Source: JANXUR01 sp038229415 (GTDB taxonomy: Bacteria > Acidobacteriota > Terriglobia > Terriglobales > Acidobacteriaceae). Taken from it: a stretch of DNA of 64,000 nucleotides. The notes below the pieces were generated by a model. It ran no database searches, was not told the origin of the DNA, and saw only the letters and a program-made list of their open reading frames with translations. Positions 17,547 through 27,653 of the stretch are shown here, one piece after another. The translations under genes and the position numbers were made by a program. The stretch covers positions 22,106 to 86,105 of the forward strand of contig JBBROM010000016.1 of assembly GCA_038229415.1 (NCBI GenBank), in the 5' to 3' direction. Positions within the stretch are counted from its first letter, which is position 1. Every line of letters begins with the position of its first letter.

Positions 17547-20500
17547 TTATCGAAGTGCCCGGATACGTTCCACCATGCCCGCAAATGTTGGTACTTCAAA
17601 CAGACTTCGCAACGGCAGGTCAACATGCAGTTCTGAGCGCAGCAACAAGATCAAGCGATTCCCCAGTAGAGAATGGCCGCCCAGCTCGAAGAAATTGTCG
17701 TAGGGATCAACCTCCTTCACTCCCAGCAGCGTAGTCCATATTTCTGCAAGTTTGGATTCCACAACGTCTGTGGCTGCAACCGGCAGGGGCGCACCTTGAT
17801 TTGCATGATCTGCGTGGTTGCTGGTTCCCTTGGCGCTGTTCCGCAACACCGGCGATACTGCGGATTGTGGTACCTGCTGCTGTGCGAACAATGGCGTCGC
17901 CGAGAATAACGGCTTCGCTTCGAACGCTGTTTTCAAAACTGCTGTTTTCGAAACCGCAACTTGCGAAAGCCCACTACCGAGAACTCTCATCAGCGCATCC
18001 GTGCCTTGTGCTGGGAGCAAGCCCCGGCCCAATTGCTGCGTTCGCTCAGCCTGCATATCTTGCGGAACGGCAGTGTTTACCGCCATGCCAACTTGCTGCC
18101 ATAGATCCCAATTGATCGAGATTACGTTTCTGCCGTCACCATAACTGCTTTGGGCAAAGCCATCCAGAAACGCATTCGCAGCGGCATAGTCGGATTGGCC
18201 CACACCACCTGCCAAAGCCGCAAGAGACGAACAAAGTACAAAAAAATCAAGCTTCGCACCACGGAAGAGGCGATCCAGCACCAGGGTTCCCTGTATCTTG
18301 GGTCGAAACACTCCGGCGATTGCATCTGGGCTACGCATCTGTATCAAACCACCCCCGGGAACTCCAGCGGCATGGATTACTCCGGCTATCGCACCGAATC
18401 GCGCCCGTGCCCTCGTCACCACCGCCTCCATTTGAGCCGCGTCGGCGACATCCGCAATGGCAAGCATGACTTCGCCTCCGAGTTGCTCCACCTCATCCAA
18501 GTGCCGCAAACGGTCGTCATTCTGGATCTGACCCAGAGCATCGGTGCTGGTGGAGTTCCCCACCGTGCGGCTGACGAGCACAAGTTTGGCACGGGCCGTC
18601 TTCGCCAAAAATTTGGCAAACGCCAGCCCAAGACCACCCAACCCTCCTGTAATCACGTAGGCACCGCCCTCACGCAATCCCTGTAACTGCGCCGCTGGTG
18701 TGGGCAATGTCAAAGTGTTCCAACGTTGGATCCAGCGTCGCCCACCACGGTAGGCAACCAGCGACTCGGTATCGCCTGTTATGATCTCCGCCAGCAACTG
18801 GGTGCACATTTGCAAATGTGCTTCACCCTTGGAGGATGGAGCAAAGTCAATACTGCGGCAGTTGAGCAAAGGATATTCTTGGGGAATCGCCCGGAGAGCA
18901 CCCAGCATCGCCGACTTACCTGGGCAGAGGTTCTCGTCGACTCCACCGGTCACTGCATGCACACCGCTGGAGACAATCGTGATGCGCACCGGAGTACCGG
19001 CAGCCTGCTCACCCAGCGCCTGGGCCAGCCGCGTCAAGCTGAGGAAGCCGCGATTCAGATCAGACTCGGCCGTGCCAGGTTGCGCGTCCAGGGTAAGCAT
19101 GTGCAGAATTTCAATCGGCAAGTGGTCAGTCGCTGGCTGCTGGCGAATCCCTGATTCTCGAATGAGCGCCTCATAATCAGCCGGGTTCCGGGAGTTAAAG
19201 ATAAATTGTCGCGGAGAGTGCTTCTCCCATCGCGCACCCCGCGTGACTGAAATTACTTCGCAGCCGAATTGACCTAGCTGCGCTGCAACTGCGGCACCCA
19301 CACCCAAATCATCCTCGAAAATCAGATAGCGCGAGGTCTCAGGATGGGCAGACACGATCGCTGGAGATGGAGGCGGTGCCTGTTGCCAGCTCGGAACTGC
19401 AAAGCGAACTTCGGCATCCTCTCCCAATGGTTCATTACCGCTAGATTTGGTGGCCCCGGGTTGAACACCATCGGTAGCTGACTCAGTGATACCCTCGCGA
19501 GCCTCTGGCTTCGATGCTGTTGAGGAAGCCCGACTTACATCAAAAATGTCTGGACGCCTTGCGTCCACCCAATAGCGCTCGCGTTCAAACGGATAAGTTG
19601 GCAGCGAAACCCGTCTGCCTGGTCGGGGTTGCGAGGCGCGGTGCCAGTCCACCGCAGCACCAGCCAGCCACAATCGCCCCACAGCGGTCAGTAACGCGTC
19701 CGTGTCCGCTTGTGTCTCTAAGGCATGGCGCATGGTGGCCAGCGGGGATTGACTCGGCCCCCGCTCGGGATGTCGGCGGGCCAGCGTCGTCAGTGTCCTT
19801 CCTGGCCCCACTTCCAGAAGTGAACAACCCAGCGGTGCAGGAAACTTGCGCAGCAAGGTCGCAATGCTGTCAGCGAAGCGCACCGGCTGACGCAGATGGG
19901 CCGACCAGTAGTCGGGATTACTGACTTGTTCGGCCGTCGCCCAATCGGCGTCCAGGTTGGTGACATAAGGAATGACCGGTGCAGTCCGGTGAACCTTCTC
20001 CACCGCCTGACGGAAAGCCGGCAAAACAGGATCCATCATGGCGGAATGGAAGGCGTGGGAGGTCTCCAGCCGCTGACACTGCAAGCCACGCAAGGCCATC
20101 GCGGCCACGAATTGGTCAATTCCTGTTATGGGGCCGGATACGACGGAGGCTCCCAGCTCGTTCCAAGCGGCCAATTGCAGCGATTCGCCAAGTAGCGGGC
20201 TGACTTGTTCCGCCGGGAGCGGTACCACGAGCATGGCTCCCTGCGGCTGCTGCTGAATCAGGCGGCCACGTTCCGCCACCAGTGCCAGCGCATCCTGCAA
20301 CGAAAATACACCTGCAAGATGGGCGGCAACATACTCCCCTACGCTGTGCCCAATCATCGCCTGGGGACGCAACCCCCAATCCATCAACAGCCGCGCCATG
20401 GCAATCTCCACCGCACATAAGGCGGGTTGAGTGATCTGGGTTTGGGCTAGTTGATGGGCAGCGGCAGCGACGTCCGTCTGCGCCGGATACAACACAGTGC

Positions 20501-22277
20501 GGAGATCCAAGCCGAGATGAGCGGTCAAATGACGCGCACACTCATCCAGCGCGTCCCGAAACACCGGTTGCGACTCGTACAAGCCGCGACCTATGTTGAC
20601 GTACTGCGAACCCTGGCCCGGGAACAGGAAGACTATCGGCCGTTCGGCACTGCTACATCTCCCGCTCCACACGCGGGCTGGGTCAAAACTCTGTAGAACC
20701 TCGGCTGCTTCGGGAAGAGTCCGCGCCACGGCAATCCGGCGATGATCGAAGGCGTGGCGTCCCGCCTGCAAAGTCCAGGCAACATCCGTCAAGGCAACAT
20801 CCGGATGCTCCAGCAAATAGCTGCCCATTTGGATCGAGGCCTGGTCCAGCGCCTCCTCGGAACGGGCGGACAGAACCAGCAATTGGCTTGGTTGAAGGGA
20901 GCCGGGATGTTCCGCGGGCATTGCTGAAACGGGTTTCGCTGGGACGTCGTCGCATTCCCCCACTTCGTCCCATTCCTCGAGGACAACGTGCGCATTGGTG
21001 CCGCCGATGCCAAATGCACTCACTGCTGCGCGTCGAGGGAATTCCTTGCGCGCCCAGTGAACCAGTCGGGTGTTGACGAAAAACGGCGTCGTGGCAAAAT
21101 CAATGGCTGGATTGGGCCGCTCACAGTGCAGACTGGGTGGAATCTCGCGATGTCGCAAGGCTTGTATGGCTTTGATTAGGCCCGCGACTCCGGCAGCGGC
21201 ATCAAGGTGCCCGATGTTGCCCTTGACCGAGCCAATCGCGCAAAAGCCGCTTTCTGATGTTTGTAGGCGAAAGGCCTCGGTAAGTGCGGCGATCTCAAGT
21301 GGATCCCCGAGCGCGGTTGCGGTGCCGTGAGCTTCCACGTAGCCGATGCTTCTTGCCGGTACGTCTGCCAACGCCTGCGCCATGGCAATGACCTCTGCCT
21401 GACCGTGCGGGCTGGGCGCGGTATAGCCGACCTTTTGAGCGCCGTCATTGTTGATGGCCCAGCCCCGGATGACCGCATGAACCATATCGCCGTCGGCGAT
21501 GGCATCGTCAAGCCGCTTCAAGACCACCAAGCCCAGCCCATTGGAGAAAAGCGTCCCGGCAGCATCCTCTGCAAACGGACGGCAGGAGCCATCGGGGGAG
21601 TAGATCATGCCTTCCTGAAACAGATAGCCCGCGTTCTGCGGTACACGGATGGCAGCTCCACCCGCCAATGCCATATCGCATTGCTGATCGAGCAGGCTCT
21701 GGCAAGCCATACCGACTGCCACCAGCGAAGTCGAACAGGCAGTTTGAACAGACAGACTGGGTCCACGCAGATTTAGTTTGTAGGATGCCCGCGTGGCAAG
21801 ATGGTCCTTATCGTTTGAGGTAATGATCAGGAAGTCGCCCAGCGTCGCCATGAGTTCGGGGTTTGCGAGGACGTTGAATAGATAGCTACTCATCACACTG
21901 CCCGCAAAAACACCGATGGCACCCTCATATTTCGGGGCATCGTAGCCTGCGTCCTCCAGGGCCTGCCAGGCGCACTCCAGAAACAGGCGTTGTTGGGGGT
22001 CGGTAACCTCCGCTTCGCGCCGATTCATGCCGAAGAAAGCGGCGTCAAACTGATCAATACCCGGCAAGATTCCGGCCCGCGGCACGAACCGGGGATTGTC
22101 CACCACCGCAGGCTCACGCCCGGCTGCCAGTAACTCCTCCCGGCTGAACGTGGAGATAGATTCCACACCGTTGCGGATGTTCTGCCAGTATTCCTCGACG
22201 TTTTGTGCTCCGGGGAAGCGTCCACTCATCCCAATAATGGCGATCGCTCCCTCGCGTTGCGACGGGGTCATCGTCAT
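17547..22277 (-). CDS. type I polyketide synthase module KS-AT-KR-ACP
   Basis: 1576 residues. KS about 10-435 with Cys181 (TACSTS), His317 (EAHGTA) and His357 (GNIGHLD). AT about 548-850 with Ser645 (GHSVGE) and HAFH (741-744), the malonyl-CoA type motif. A structural half-KR about 960-1190, then the catalytic KR with GGLGGLG (1211-1217), Ser1350/1351, Tyr1364 and Asn1368. ACP at about 1505-1576 with phosphopantetheine Ser1536 in LGGHSL. No DH, ER, methyltransferase or thioesterase. It therefore adds one malonyl unit and reduces it to a beta-hydroxy thioester. Its start overlaps the NRPS stop by ATGA, so it takes the chain from the NRPS carrier. Last gene of the minus-strand operon. Confidence 0.95.
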   Translation of the reverse strand: MTMTPSQREGAIAIIGMSGRFPGAQNVEEYWQNIRNGVESISTFSREELLAAGREPAVVDNPRFVPRAGILPGIDQFDAAFFGMNRREAEVTDPQQRLFLECAWQALEDAGYDAPKYEGAIGVFAGSVMSSYLFNVLANPELMATLGDFLIITSNDKDHLATRASYKLNLRGPSLSVQTACSTSLVAVGMACQSLLDQQCDMALAGGAAIRVPQNAGYLFQEGMIYSPDGSCRPFAEDAAGTLFSNGLGLVVLKRLDDAIADGDMVHAVIRGWAINNDGAQKVGYTAPSPHGQAEVIAMAQALADVPARSIGYVEAHGTATALGDPLEIAALTEAFRLQTSESGFCAIGSVKGNIGHLDAAAGVAGLIKAIQALRHREIPPSLHCERPNPAIDFATTPFFVNTRLVHWARKEFPRRAAVSAFGIGGTNAHVVLEEWDEVGECDDVPAKPVSAMPAEHPGSLQPSQLLVLSARSEEALDQASIQMGSYLLEHPDVALTDVAWTLQAGRHAFDHRRIAVARTLPEAAEVLQSFDPARVWSGRCSSAERPIVFLFPGQGSQYVNIGRGLYESQPVFRDALDECARHLTAHLGLDLRTVLYPAQTDVAAAAHQLAQTQITQPALCAVEIAMARLLMDWGLRPQAMIGHSVGEYVAAHLAGVFSLQDALALVAERGRLIQQQPQGAMLVVPLPAEQVSPLLGESLQLAAWNELGASVVSGPITGIDQFVAAMALRGLQCQRLETSHAFHSAMMDPVLPAFRQAVEKVHRTAPVIPYVTNLDADWATAEQVSNPDYWSAHLRQPVRFADSIATLLRKFPAPLGCSLLEVGPGRTLTTLARRHPERGPSQSPLATMRHALETQADTDALLTAVGRLWLAGAAVDWHRASQPRPGRRVSLPTYPFERERYWVDARRPDIFDVSRASSTASKPEAREGITESATDGVQPGATKSSGNEPLGEDAEVRFAVPSWQQAPPPSPAIVSAHPETSRYLIFEDDLGVGAAVAAQLGQFGCEVISVTRGARWEKHSPRQFIFNSRNPADYEALIRESGIRQQPATDHLPIEILHMLTLDAQPGTAESDLNRGFLSLTRLAQALGEQAAGTPVRITIVSSGVHAVTGGVDENLCPGKSAMLGALRAIPQEYPLLNCRSIDFAPSSKGEAHLQMCTQLLAEIITGDTESLVAYRGGRRWIQRWNTLTLPTPAAQLQGLREGGAYVITGGLGGLGLAFAKFLAKTARAKLVLVSRTVGNSTSTDALGQIQNDDRLRHLDEVEQLGGEVMLAIADVADAAQMEAVVTRARARFGAIAGVIHAAGVPGGGLIQMRSPDAIAGVFRPKIQGTLVLDRLFRGAKLDFFVLCSSLAALAGGVGQSDYAAANAFLDGFAQSSYGDGRNVISINWDLWQQVGMAVNTAVPQDMQAERTQQLGRGLLPAQGTDALMRVLGSGLSQVAVSKTAVLKTAFEAKPLFSATPLFAQQQVPQSAVSPVLRNSAKGTSNHADHANQGAPLPVAATDVVESKLAEIWTTLLGVKEVDPYDNFFELGGHSLLGNRLILLLRSELHVDLPLRSLFEVPTFAGMVERIRALR

Positions 22278-25200
22278 GGCAATCTCATCTCACGCTTACG
22301 CCGCCGTTGTTCCATCGCTTGTTTCTGTCGTTCCCCCGCGCTGCGGGCCTTATCTAAATCTGTTCGTTCCTGCTGCCCGCCATCCACATGGTCGGCCAGC
22401 GCACGAATGGAAGGGTAACGAAAAAGGTCATTGAGGGAAACTTGGGCGTGCAGCACATCGGCGAGTCGGCGCTGCACCCGAACCAGTAGCAGCGAGTGAC
22501 CGCCCATGTCGAAAAAATTGCTGTCTACAAATACGCGGTCGAGCCCCAGCACCTCCCGCCAAACCTGGGCAATCACCGCTTCTGTTGCGGTTCCAGGCTC
22601 GGCTGCGGACTGCAACGACGATCCCTGACCAGAGCGTGGCAGCGGCAGTGGTAGTGCGCCGCGATCCACTTTACCGGTCGGAGTCAGCGGAAGCTGTTCT
22701 AAAACCACAAATGCCGACGGCACCATGTAGTCGGGCGCTCGCGCCTTCAAAAATCGCTGAATATCCGTGATTGCATCTTCGGCGGATGCAGTGCCCGTCT
22801 CCCTTAGTACTAGATAGCCCACCAATTGAGAAGCTGTGCCGAAGGGTTGAACAACGACCACCGCCTGTTGCACCAAGGGATGCAACCGCAGTGAGGTCTC
22901 CACTTCCTCCAACTCCACCCGGAAGCCGCGTATCTTTACCTGATGATCGGCCCGTCCCAAACACTCAATCTGGCCATCAGGTAGCCAACGCGCCAAGTCG
23001 CCAGTTCGAAACAAGTGATTTACGGACCATGTGGCCAAGGTGGGGGGGATGGGAATGAACTTGGCCGCCGTCAACTCCGGCTGGTTCAAATAGCCGCGCT
23101 CAATGCCAGCCCCTCCCACATACAACTCACCCCGAATCCCCACTGGCACCGGATTGTGATGCGAGTCCAATACATAAACCAGCGTGTTGGCGATGGGGCG
23201 TCCGATTGGCACTACACCGCGAGGCCGCGGCTGCCGCAAATCGCAGCAGGTGACGTCCCCAGCATCTTCCGACGATCCATACACGTTGAGCAGCATAGCC
23301 TCTGGCAAGGTGCGCTGAAACCACTCCACCAAATCTTGTTCCAGAGCCTCGCCGCCCACAAACCAATACCGGACGCAGCGCATCAGCTCCACGCACTCAC
23401 GCAGTTCGAGCATTGCCCGCAACATGGATGGCACTAGCGCCAACCGTGTCACCCGTTCGCGGGCTACCAGTGCAAGCAATTCATCCACGTTGCGCGACTG
23501 ACGAGGCGAGGCAACCACAGCACGCACTCCCCACAGTAGTGCGCCGAAGATCTCGCGAATCGAGTCCACGAAGTTGAGCGAGGTTCGGATGCAACAGACT
23601 TCGTCCGGGGTCATGGGGTACTGATGCCACATCCAGGCACAGCGGTTGATCACCCCGCGATGCAGAGCTACCACACCCTTGGGCCGCCCGGTGGATCCCG
23701 AAGTGTAGACCACGTAGGCGGCGTGATCGAGGGTTAACTCATCCCCACAAAGGGTCGTGCCCTCAGCAGCGAGTGCACCAGCATTCAATAAAGGATCGTC
23801 AAACCAAACCGTTGTACCCTTTGCATCCGTGAAACCTGGCAGCTTATGCTGCACCTCGGGACCGACGATTACTCTAATCCCGGCGTCCGCGATCATAAAA
23901 GCAAGCCTGTCCGCCGGATGCTCAGGATCAAGATAAACGTAGGTTCCGCCCGCTTTCAGAATGGCCAGCAAGCCGACAATCGTGTTGATCGAAGCGACCG
24001 CACAGACTCCCACCCGGCTCTCAATCCCGACCCCAATATCCCGCAGACGGCACGCCATGGAGTTCGCCCGCTCATTCACCTCGCAAAATGTCAGTGCGCT
24101 GGCCGCGTCCGAGAGGGCAATTTGATCGGGAGTCTTGCTCACCTGAGCTTCGAACATGGCTGGAATCGAGGGAAATGGCGGGAGGTCAAGCGCCGAATGG
24201 TTCCATTCCACCGTCACCCGCTGCTGTTCTGCCGCGCCCAGCATTCGGAGTTGCGAGAGGGGCTGATCCGGATTCGCCAGGACAGACTCCATCAGGTTGC
24301 CGAAGTGCTGCATCAGGGAACGAATGGACTGCTCATCAAACCGGGAGCGGCTGTACTCGACTGACAGATGCAAACCATCCCTGCGCATTGCTGTGACACA
24401 AACCAGATCAAACTTGGTGAAGCCGTTGTGTACCGGCATCTCCTGGCAAGCCTGCCCCGGGAGATCGAGCAAGCGCCAATTCGGCAGCTCCAACGAAAAC
24501 ATGCTCTGGAAGACAGGATTCACCCCTGCCCGACGTTCGGGATGAATCCTCTCCACCACGGCATCAAATGGCACTTCCTGATTGGCGAAAGCGGCCAGAC
24601 AGCGCTCACGCACCCGCTCGAGCAACTGCCGAAAGGTGGGATCTCCGTGGCAACTGGAACGCAGAGCCAGGGTGTTGGCAAAGAAGCCAATCAAGCCCCG
24701 AAGCTCCGCCCGATTGCGATTCGCAATCGGAGACCCGACCACAAAATCCGCTTCGCCGGTGTAGCGAAATAGTAGCGTTTCATACAAAGCCAGGAGCGCC
24801 ATGAACAAAGTCACTCCCGAGCTTCGGGCTAACGCTTCGAATCCGGCAGACAACTGCGGATCAAGCACACAAGACAGCTGTGATCCGCTGAAGGCCGCGT
24901 GTTGCTCACGGGCCGCCGCTGGAGCCATCTCCAGCGGTGTTGGCACTGCGCGCAACTCTTCGCTCCAGAACTTAAGCTGCTTTTCCAACAATTCTCCCCG
25001 GAGCCTCTCACGCTGCCATACCGCAAAGTCCGGGTATTGCACCGGCAACGGAGCAAGCGACGGACTCTGCTTTGCCGACCAAACACCGTACAGATGCGAC
25101 AGCTCATTCGCCAAAACTTCGGTGGACGGACCATCAAATACGATGTGGTGAATGGTGAGCAGGAAGACAAATTCGTGCTCCGCCACCCGAACCAAACAGC

Positions 25201-25762
25201 CGCGAACCAGTGGTCCCTCCACCAAATCGAAGGCGCGCGCCATGTCTTCTTTCAGAAGATTCTGTAGCTCTGCCTCGCGTTGGCTTTCTGTATGGAGCGA
25301 AACGTCGAAGGTTCGCCACTCAATCCGGCTCTTTGGATGAATCACCTGTAAAAGCAATCCGTCTTCGGGAGAGACAAGGAAGGTGGTGCGAAGTGCCTGA
25401 TGGCGGGCTACAACCTCGCCCAGGCATCGCCGCAGCAGGTCGGAATCGAGAACACTGTCGAGATCAGTACCCAGGCTTTCGGTAATACGCCATGCCAGTG
25501 GCACATGGTAGGCAGCCGAGCCGGATTCCATCTGCGCCAAGAACCAAAGCCTACGTTGATGCCATGACGCCTCCACCGGCGTCTGCACGGTTCGGCGCAT
25601 GACCTGCGGATACTCGGGCATCAAGTCGCGCCAGCCCTGTCGCCAATTGCGGGCATCAGCCGCGGACGAGGGAACTGCCACGATTTCGGAACTGGAACCT
25701 TCGCTCATCCCGGTAGGTTGCGTGATTGCGGTGGTTTCGGTCGTGTCGCTGGTTTCGGTCAT
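22274..25762 (-). CDS. non-ribosomal peptide synthetase module C-A-PCP
   Basis: 1162 residues. Condensation domain about 60-500 with HHIVFDG (205-211) and RNRAELRGLIGFFANTL. Adenylation domain about 530-1035 with YTSGSTGRPKG (686-696), GELYVGGAGIERGYLN, GDLARWLPDG and catalytic Lys1031 (TPTGKVDR). PCP with Ser1090 (DMGGHSL). The specificity region reads FVDSIREIFG (731-740), so aligned by eye the usual Asp that holds the alpha-amino group is Val732, followed by Asp733, the V-D start reported for beta-amino-acid-activating domains. A C domain at the very front needs an acyl donor, plausibly the free ACP at 27.7 kb. Tightly coupled to the PKS; 87 bases after the ABC permease. Confidence 0.95.
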   Translation of the reverse strand: MTETSDTTETTAITQPTGMSEGSSSEIVAVPSSAADARNWRQGWRDLMPEYPQVMRRTVQTPVEASWHQRRLWFLAQMESGSAAYHVPLAWRITESLGTDLDSVLDSDLLRRCLGEVVARHQALRTTFLVSPEDGLLLQVIHPKSRIEWRTFDVSLHTESQREAELQNLLKEDMARAFDLVEGPLVRGCLVRVAEHEFVFLLTIHHIVFDGPSTEVLANELSHLYGVWSAKQSPSLAPLPVQYPDFAVWQRERLRGELLEKQLKFWSEELRAVPTPLEMAPAAAREQHAAFSGSQLSCVLDPQLSAGFEALARSSGVTLFMALLALYETLLFRYTGEADFVVGSPIANRNRAELRGLIGFFANTLALRSSCHGDPTFRQLLERVRERCLAAFANQEVPFDAVVERIHPERRAGVNPVFQSMFSLELPNWRLLDLPGQACQEMPVHNGFTKFDLVCVTAMRRDGLHLSVEYSRSRFDEQSIRSLMQHFGNLMESVLANPDQPLSQLRMLGAAEQQRVTVEWNHSALDLPPFPSIPAMFEAQVSKTPDQIALSDAASALTFCEVNERANSMACRLRDIGVGIESRVGVCAVASINTIVGLLAILKAGGTYVYLDPEHPADRLAFMIADAGIRVIVGPEVQHKLPGFTDAKGTTVWFDDPLLNAGALAAEGTTLCGDELTLDHAAYVVYTSGSTGRPKGVVALHRGVINRCAWMWHQYPMTPDEVCCIRTSLNFVDSIREIFGALLWGVRAVVASPRQSRNVDELLALVARERVTRLALVPSMLRAMLELRECVELMRCVRYWFVGGEALEQDLVEWFQRTLPEAMLLNVYGSSEDAGDVTCCDLRQPRPRGVVPIGRPIANTLVYVLDSHHNPVPVGIRGELYVGGAGIERGYLNQPELTAAKFIPIPPTLATWSVNHLFRTGDLARWLPDGQIECLGRADHQVKIRGFRVELEEVETSLRLHPLVQQAVVVVQPFGTASQLVGYLVLRETGTASAEDAITDIQRFLKARAPDYMVPSAFVVLEQLPLTPTGKVDRGALPLPLPRSGQGSSLQSAAEPGTATEAVIAQVWREVLGLDRVFVDSNFFDMGGHSLLLVRVQRRLADVLHAQVSLNDLFRYPSIRALADHVDGGQQERTDLDKARSAGERQKQAMEQRRRKREMRLP

Positions 25763-25849
25763 GGAATTTGCGCCCGTGAATCCATACTCCTAGGTTCGCC
25801 CGCCAGCAGCAATTCCAAAATTGCGGTTCGACCGATCGCAACGATGCGG

Positions 25850-26683
25850 CTAATAGACGAGTTGTGGATAGAGTCGTGACAGTATCGCCAGCAACACCGC
25901 CAGCCCAATTGCCAGAACACCAAAATCCAAGAGCAGCCCAAACTCGGAATGCCAGCTCGGCAACATCAATGTGCGCAGGGCATCCACCAGATAGGACAAG
26001 GGATTCATGCGGCTAAAGATACGCAACCAGCCCGGCATCATCGCCAAGGGAAAGATCGCATTGCTGGCGAAGAAGAAGGGCAGGGTCATCATGCGGTTAA
26101 TGCCCATAAAGCGTTCCCGCGTCTTGGCCAGACATGCAGCCACGAGGGAAAGTGCAGAGAAGAACGCTGCCGCCATTACCACCGCCACAATCACCCCCAA
26201 TATGGCCAACGGGTTCCAGCGCAGGTGAATCGACAGCAGCAGGGATAAAACGTATACCACTACGATCTGCGGAGCAACTCTCACCCCCGCGGATAGCGCC
26301 TTGCCGAGCACCAGCGCCATCCTTGCGGCAGGCGATACCAGGAACTTGTGCAAAATCCCGAGATCGCGCTCCCACAAGATCATCACCCCGTAAACTACCG
26401 AGAGAAATAGAACACTCTGCGCCAGAATGCCCGGCGCGATGAAGTCCGCATAACGGATACCACCGGTTGGAATGTCGCTGACGCGCGAAAACACGGGCCC
26501 AAAGATGACCATCCACAGCACCGGCTGCAGGCTTTGCAGTATCGGTTCGAGAGGTTCGTGGAGAACCTTGCGGACCTCACACTCCGTCACCGCCAAGGTC
26601 TGGCGTATGAACTGTCTGCCGGGGAAGGTTCCCGCCAAATTTTCAACCCAGACGTTGGGCTTTACTGCGAGCTCTGGCGGCAT
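25850..26683 (-). CDS. ABC-2 type transporter permease
   Basis: 277 residues with six hydrophobic helices and the DrrB/NodJ-type pattern: amphipathic N-terminus, EPLEPILQSLQPVLWMVIFGPVF, then YADFIAPGILAQSVLFLSVVYGVMILWERDLG and the ABC-2 signature region (SNAIFPLAMMPGWLRIFSRMNPLSYLVDALR). Its start lies inside the 3' end of the ATPase gene (41-base overlap), and it precedes the NRPS in the same direction. It should form the membrane part of an exporter for the NRPS-PKS product or give self-resistance. Confidence 0.93.
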   Translation of the reverse strand: MPPELAVKPNVWVENLAGTFPGRQFIRQTLAVTECEVRKVLHEPLEPILQSLQPVLWMVIFGPVFSRVSDIPTGGIRYADFIAPGILAQSVLFLSVVYGVMILWERDLGILHKFLVSPAARMALVLGKALSAGVRVAPQIVVVYVLSLLLSIHLRWNPLAILGVIVAVVMAAAFFSALSLVAACLAKTRERFMGINRMMTLPFFFASNAIFPLAMMPGWLRIFSRMNPLSYLVDALRTLMLPSWHSEFGLLLDFGVLAIGLAVLLAILSRLYPQLVY

Positions 26684-27515
26684 CCTTATAATCTCCCGGT
26701 TCCTCAGTTTCCATCACATCCCCGGTGTAATGTAGAAAAACATCGTCAAGGCTCGCATCCGGAGCAATCCCCTGCTTGAGGGCGTCAGGAGAACCGGCCA
26801 CAACGATACGGCCGCGGTGCATGATTGCGATTTGGTCACACAGCGCGTCGGCCTCCTCCATATGATGAGTCGTCATCAGCACCGTCATGCCAAGCTCTTC
26901 CCGCAATCTCAAAATCTGCGCCCAGACCGACTGGCGCGCCCGCGGATCCAGACCCACGGTTGGCTCATCCAGGAACAGGACTGGAGGCTGGTGCAGTAGC
27001 GCCAACGCAACTTCCAGCCGCCGAATCATTCCGCCGGAATATTTTTGGACCCGCATGTTTCCCTGATCCGCCAACCCTACATATCGCAGCATTTCTTCCG
27101 CGCGCGGACGGCACTGCGCCCTGGGAATGCCATACAGCTTGGCAAACACCAGCAGATTCTCGTATCCGGTCAGAGCGCCGTCGGCGGAGATGAACTGAGG
27201 CACGTACCCGATACTGCGGCGCACGTCCACAGGTTGACGTTCGATGTCGAAGCCTGCCACGTGCGCTGTGCCTGACGTGGGCGGCAGCAGGGTGGTCAAC
27301 ATCTTGACAGTGGTCGTCTTGCCCGCACCATTCGGGCCCAGCAGTCCAAATACCGAGCCAGTGGTCACCTGCAGATCGAGTCGGTCCACCGCCACCGCAG
27401 TGCCAAATCGTTTGCTAAGCCCGCGCAGTTCAATCGTCACATCCGCCGCCGCAACCCTGGCCTCAGCCCGTGGGTGGACCGGTTGCAGGATCGAGTTGGT
27501 TAAATCCAGGCTCAT
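26643..27515 (-). CDS. ABC transporter ATP-binding protein (DrrA-like)
   Basis: 290 residues from ATG 27515. Walker A GPNGAGKT (60-67), Q-loop VPQ, signature YSGGM (159-163), Walker B VLFLDEP (179-185) and switch His in TTHHMEEAD. Sequence features such as TVKMLTTLLPPTSGTAHVAGFD are typical of DAN/DrrA drug-export ATPases. The frame also opens six codons upstream. First gene of the minus-strand operon ATPase-permease-NRPS-PKS, which ties export to synthesis. The tail (about 25 residues) overlaps the permease gene in another frame. Confidence 0.93.
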   Translation of the reverse strand: MSLDLTNSILQPVHPRAEARVAAADVTIELRGLSKRFGTAVAVDRLDLQVTTGSVFGLLGPNGAGKTTTVKMLTTLLPPTSGTAHVAGFDIERQPVDVRRSIGYVPQFISADGALTGYENLLVFAKLYGIPRAQCRPRAEEMLRYVGLADQGNMRVQKYSGGMIRRLEVALALLHQPPVLFLDEPTVGLDPRARQSVWAQILRLREELGMTVLMTTHHMEEADALCDQIAIMHRGRIVVAGSPDALKQGIAPDASLDDVFLHYTGDVMETEEPGDYKDAARARSKAQRLG

Positions 27516-27653
27516 AAGTAGACCAAAGAACAAAACCGCTGCTAGCGTAACATGTGGTTGAACAGAGGATTCGTAGCATGGATCCCTTGGACACAGCCTT
27601 GCACTGCGCCCAAGACCGCGTCACCGACTCCCGCCAGTCTGCAATGGAGAAGC
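27516..27653. promoter_or_regulatory. divergent promoter region of the NRPS-PKS locus
   Basis: 138 bases separate the oppositely directed ABC ATPase and ACP genes, so both promoters must lie here. No confident -35/-10 pair or operator was picked out. The placement is inferred from gene orientation only. Confidence 0.4.
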
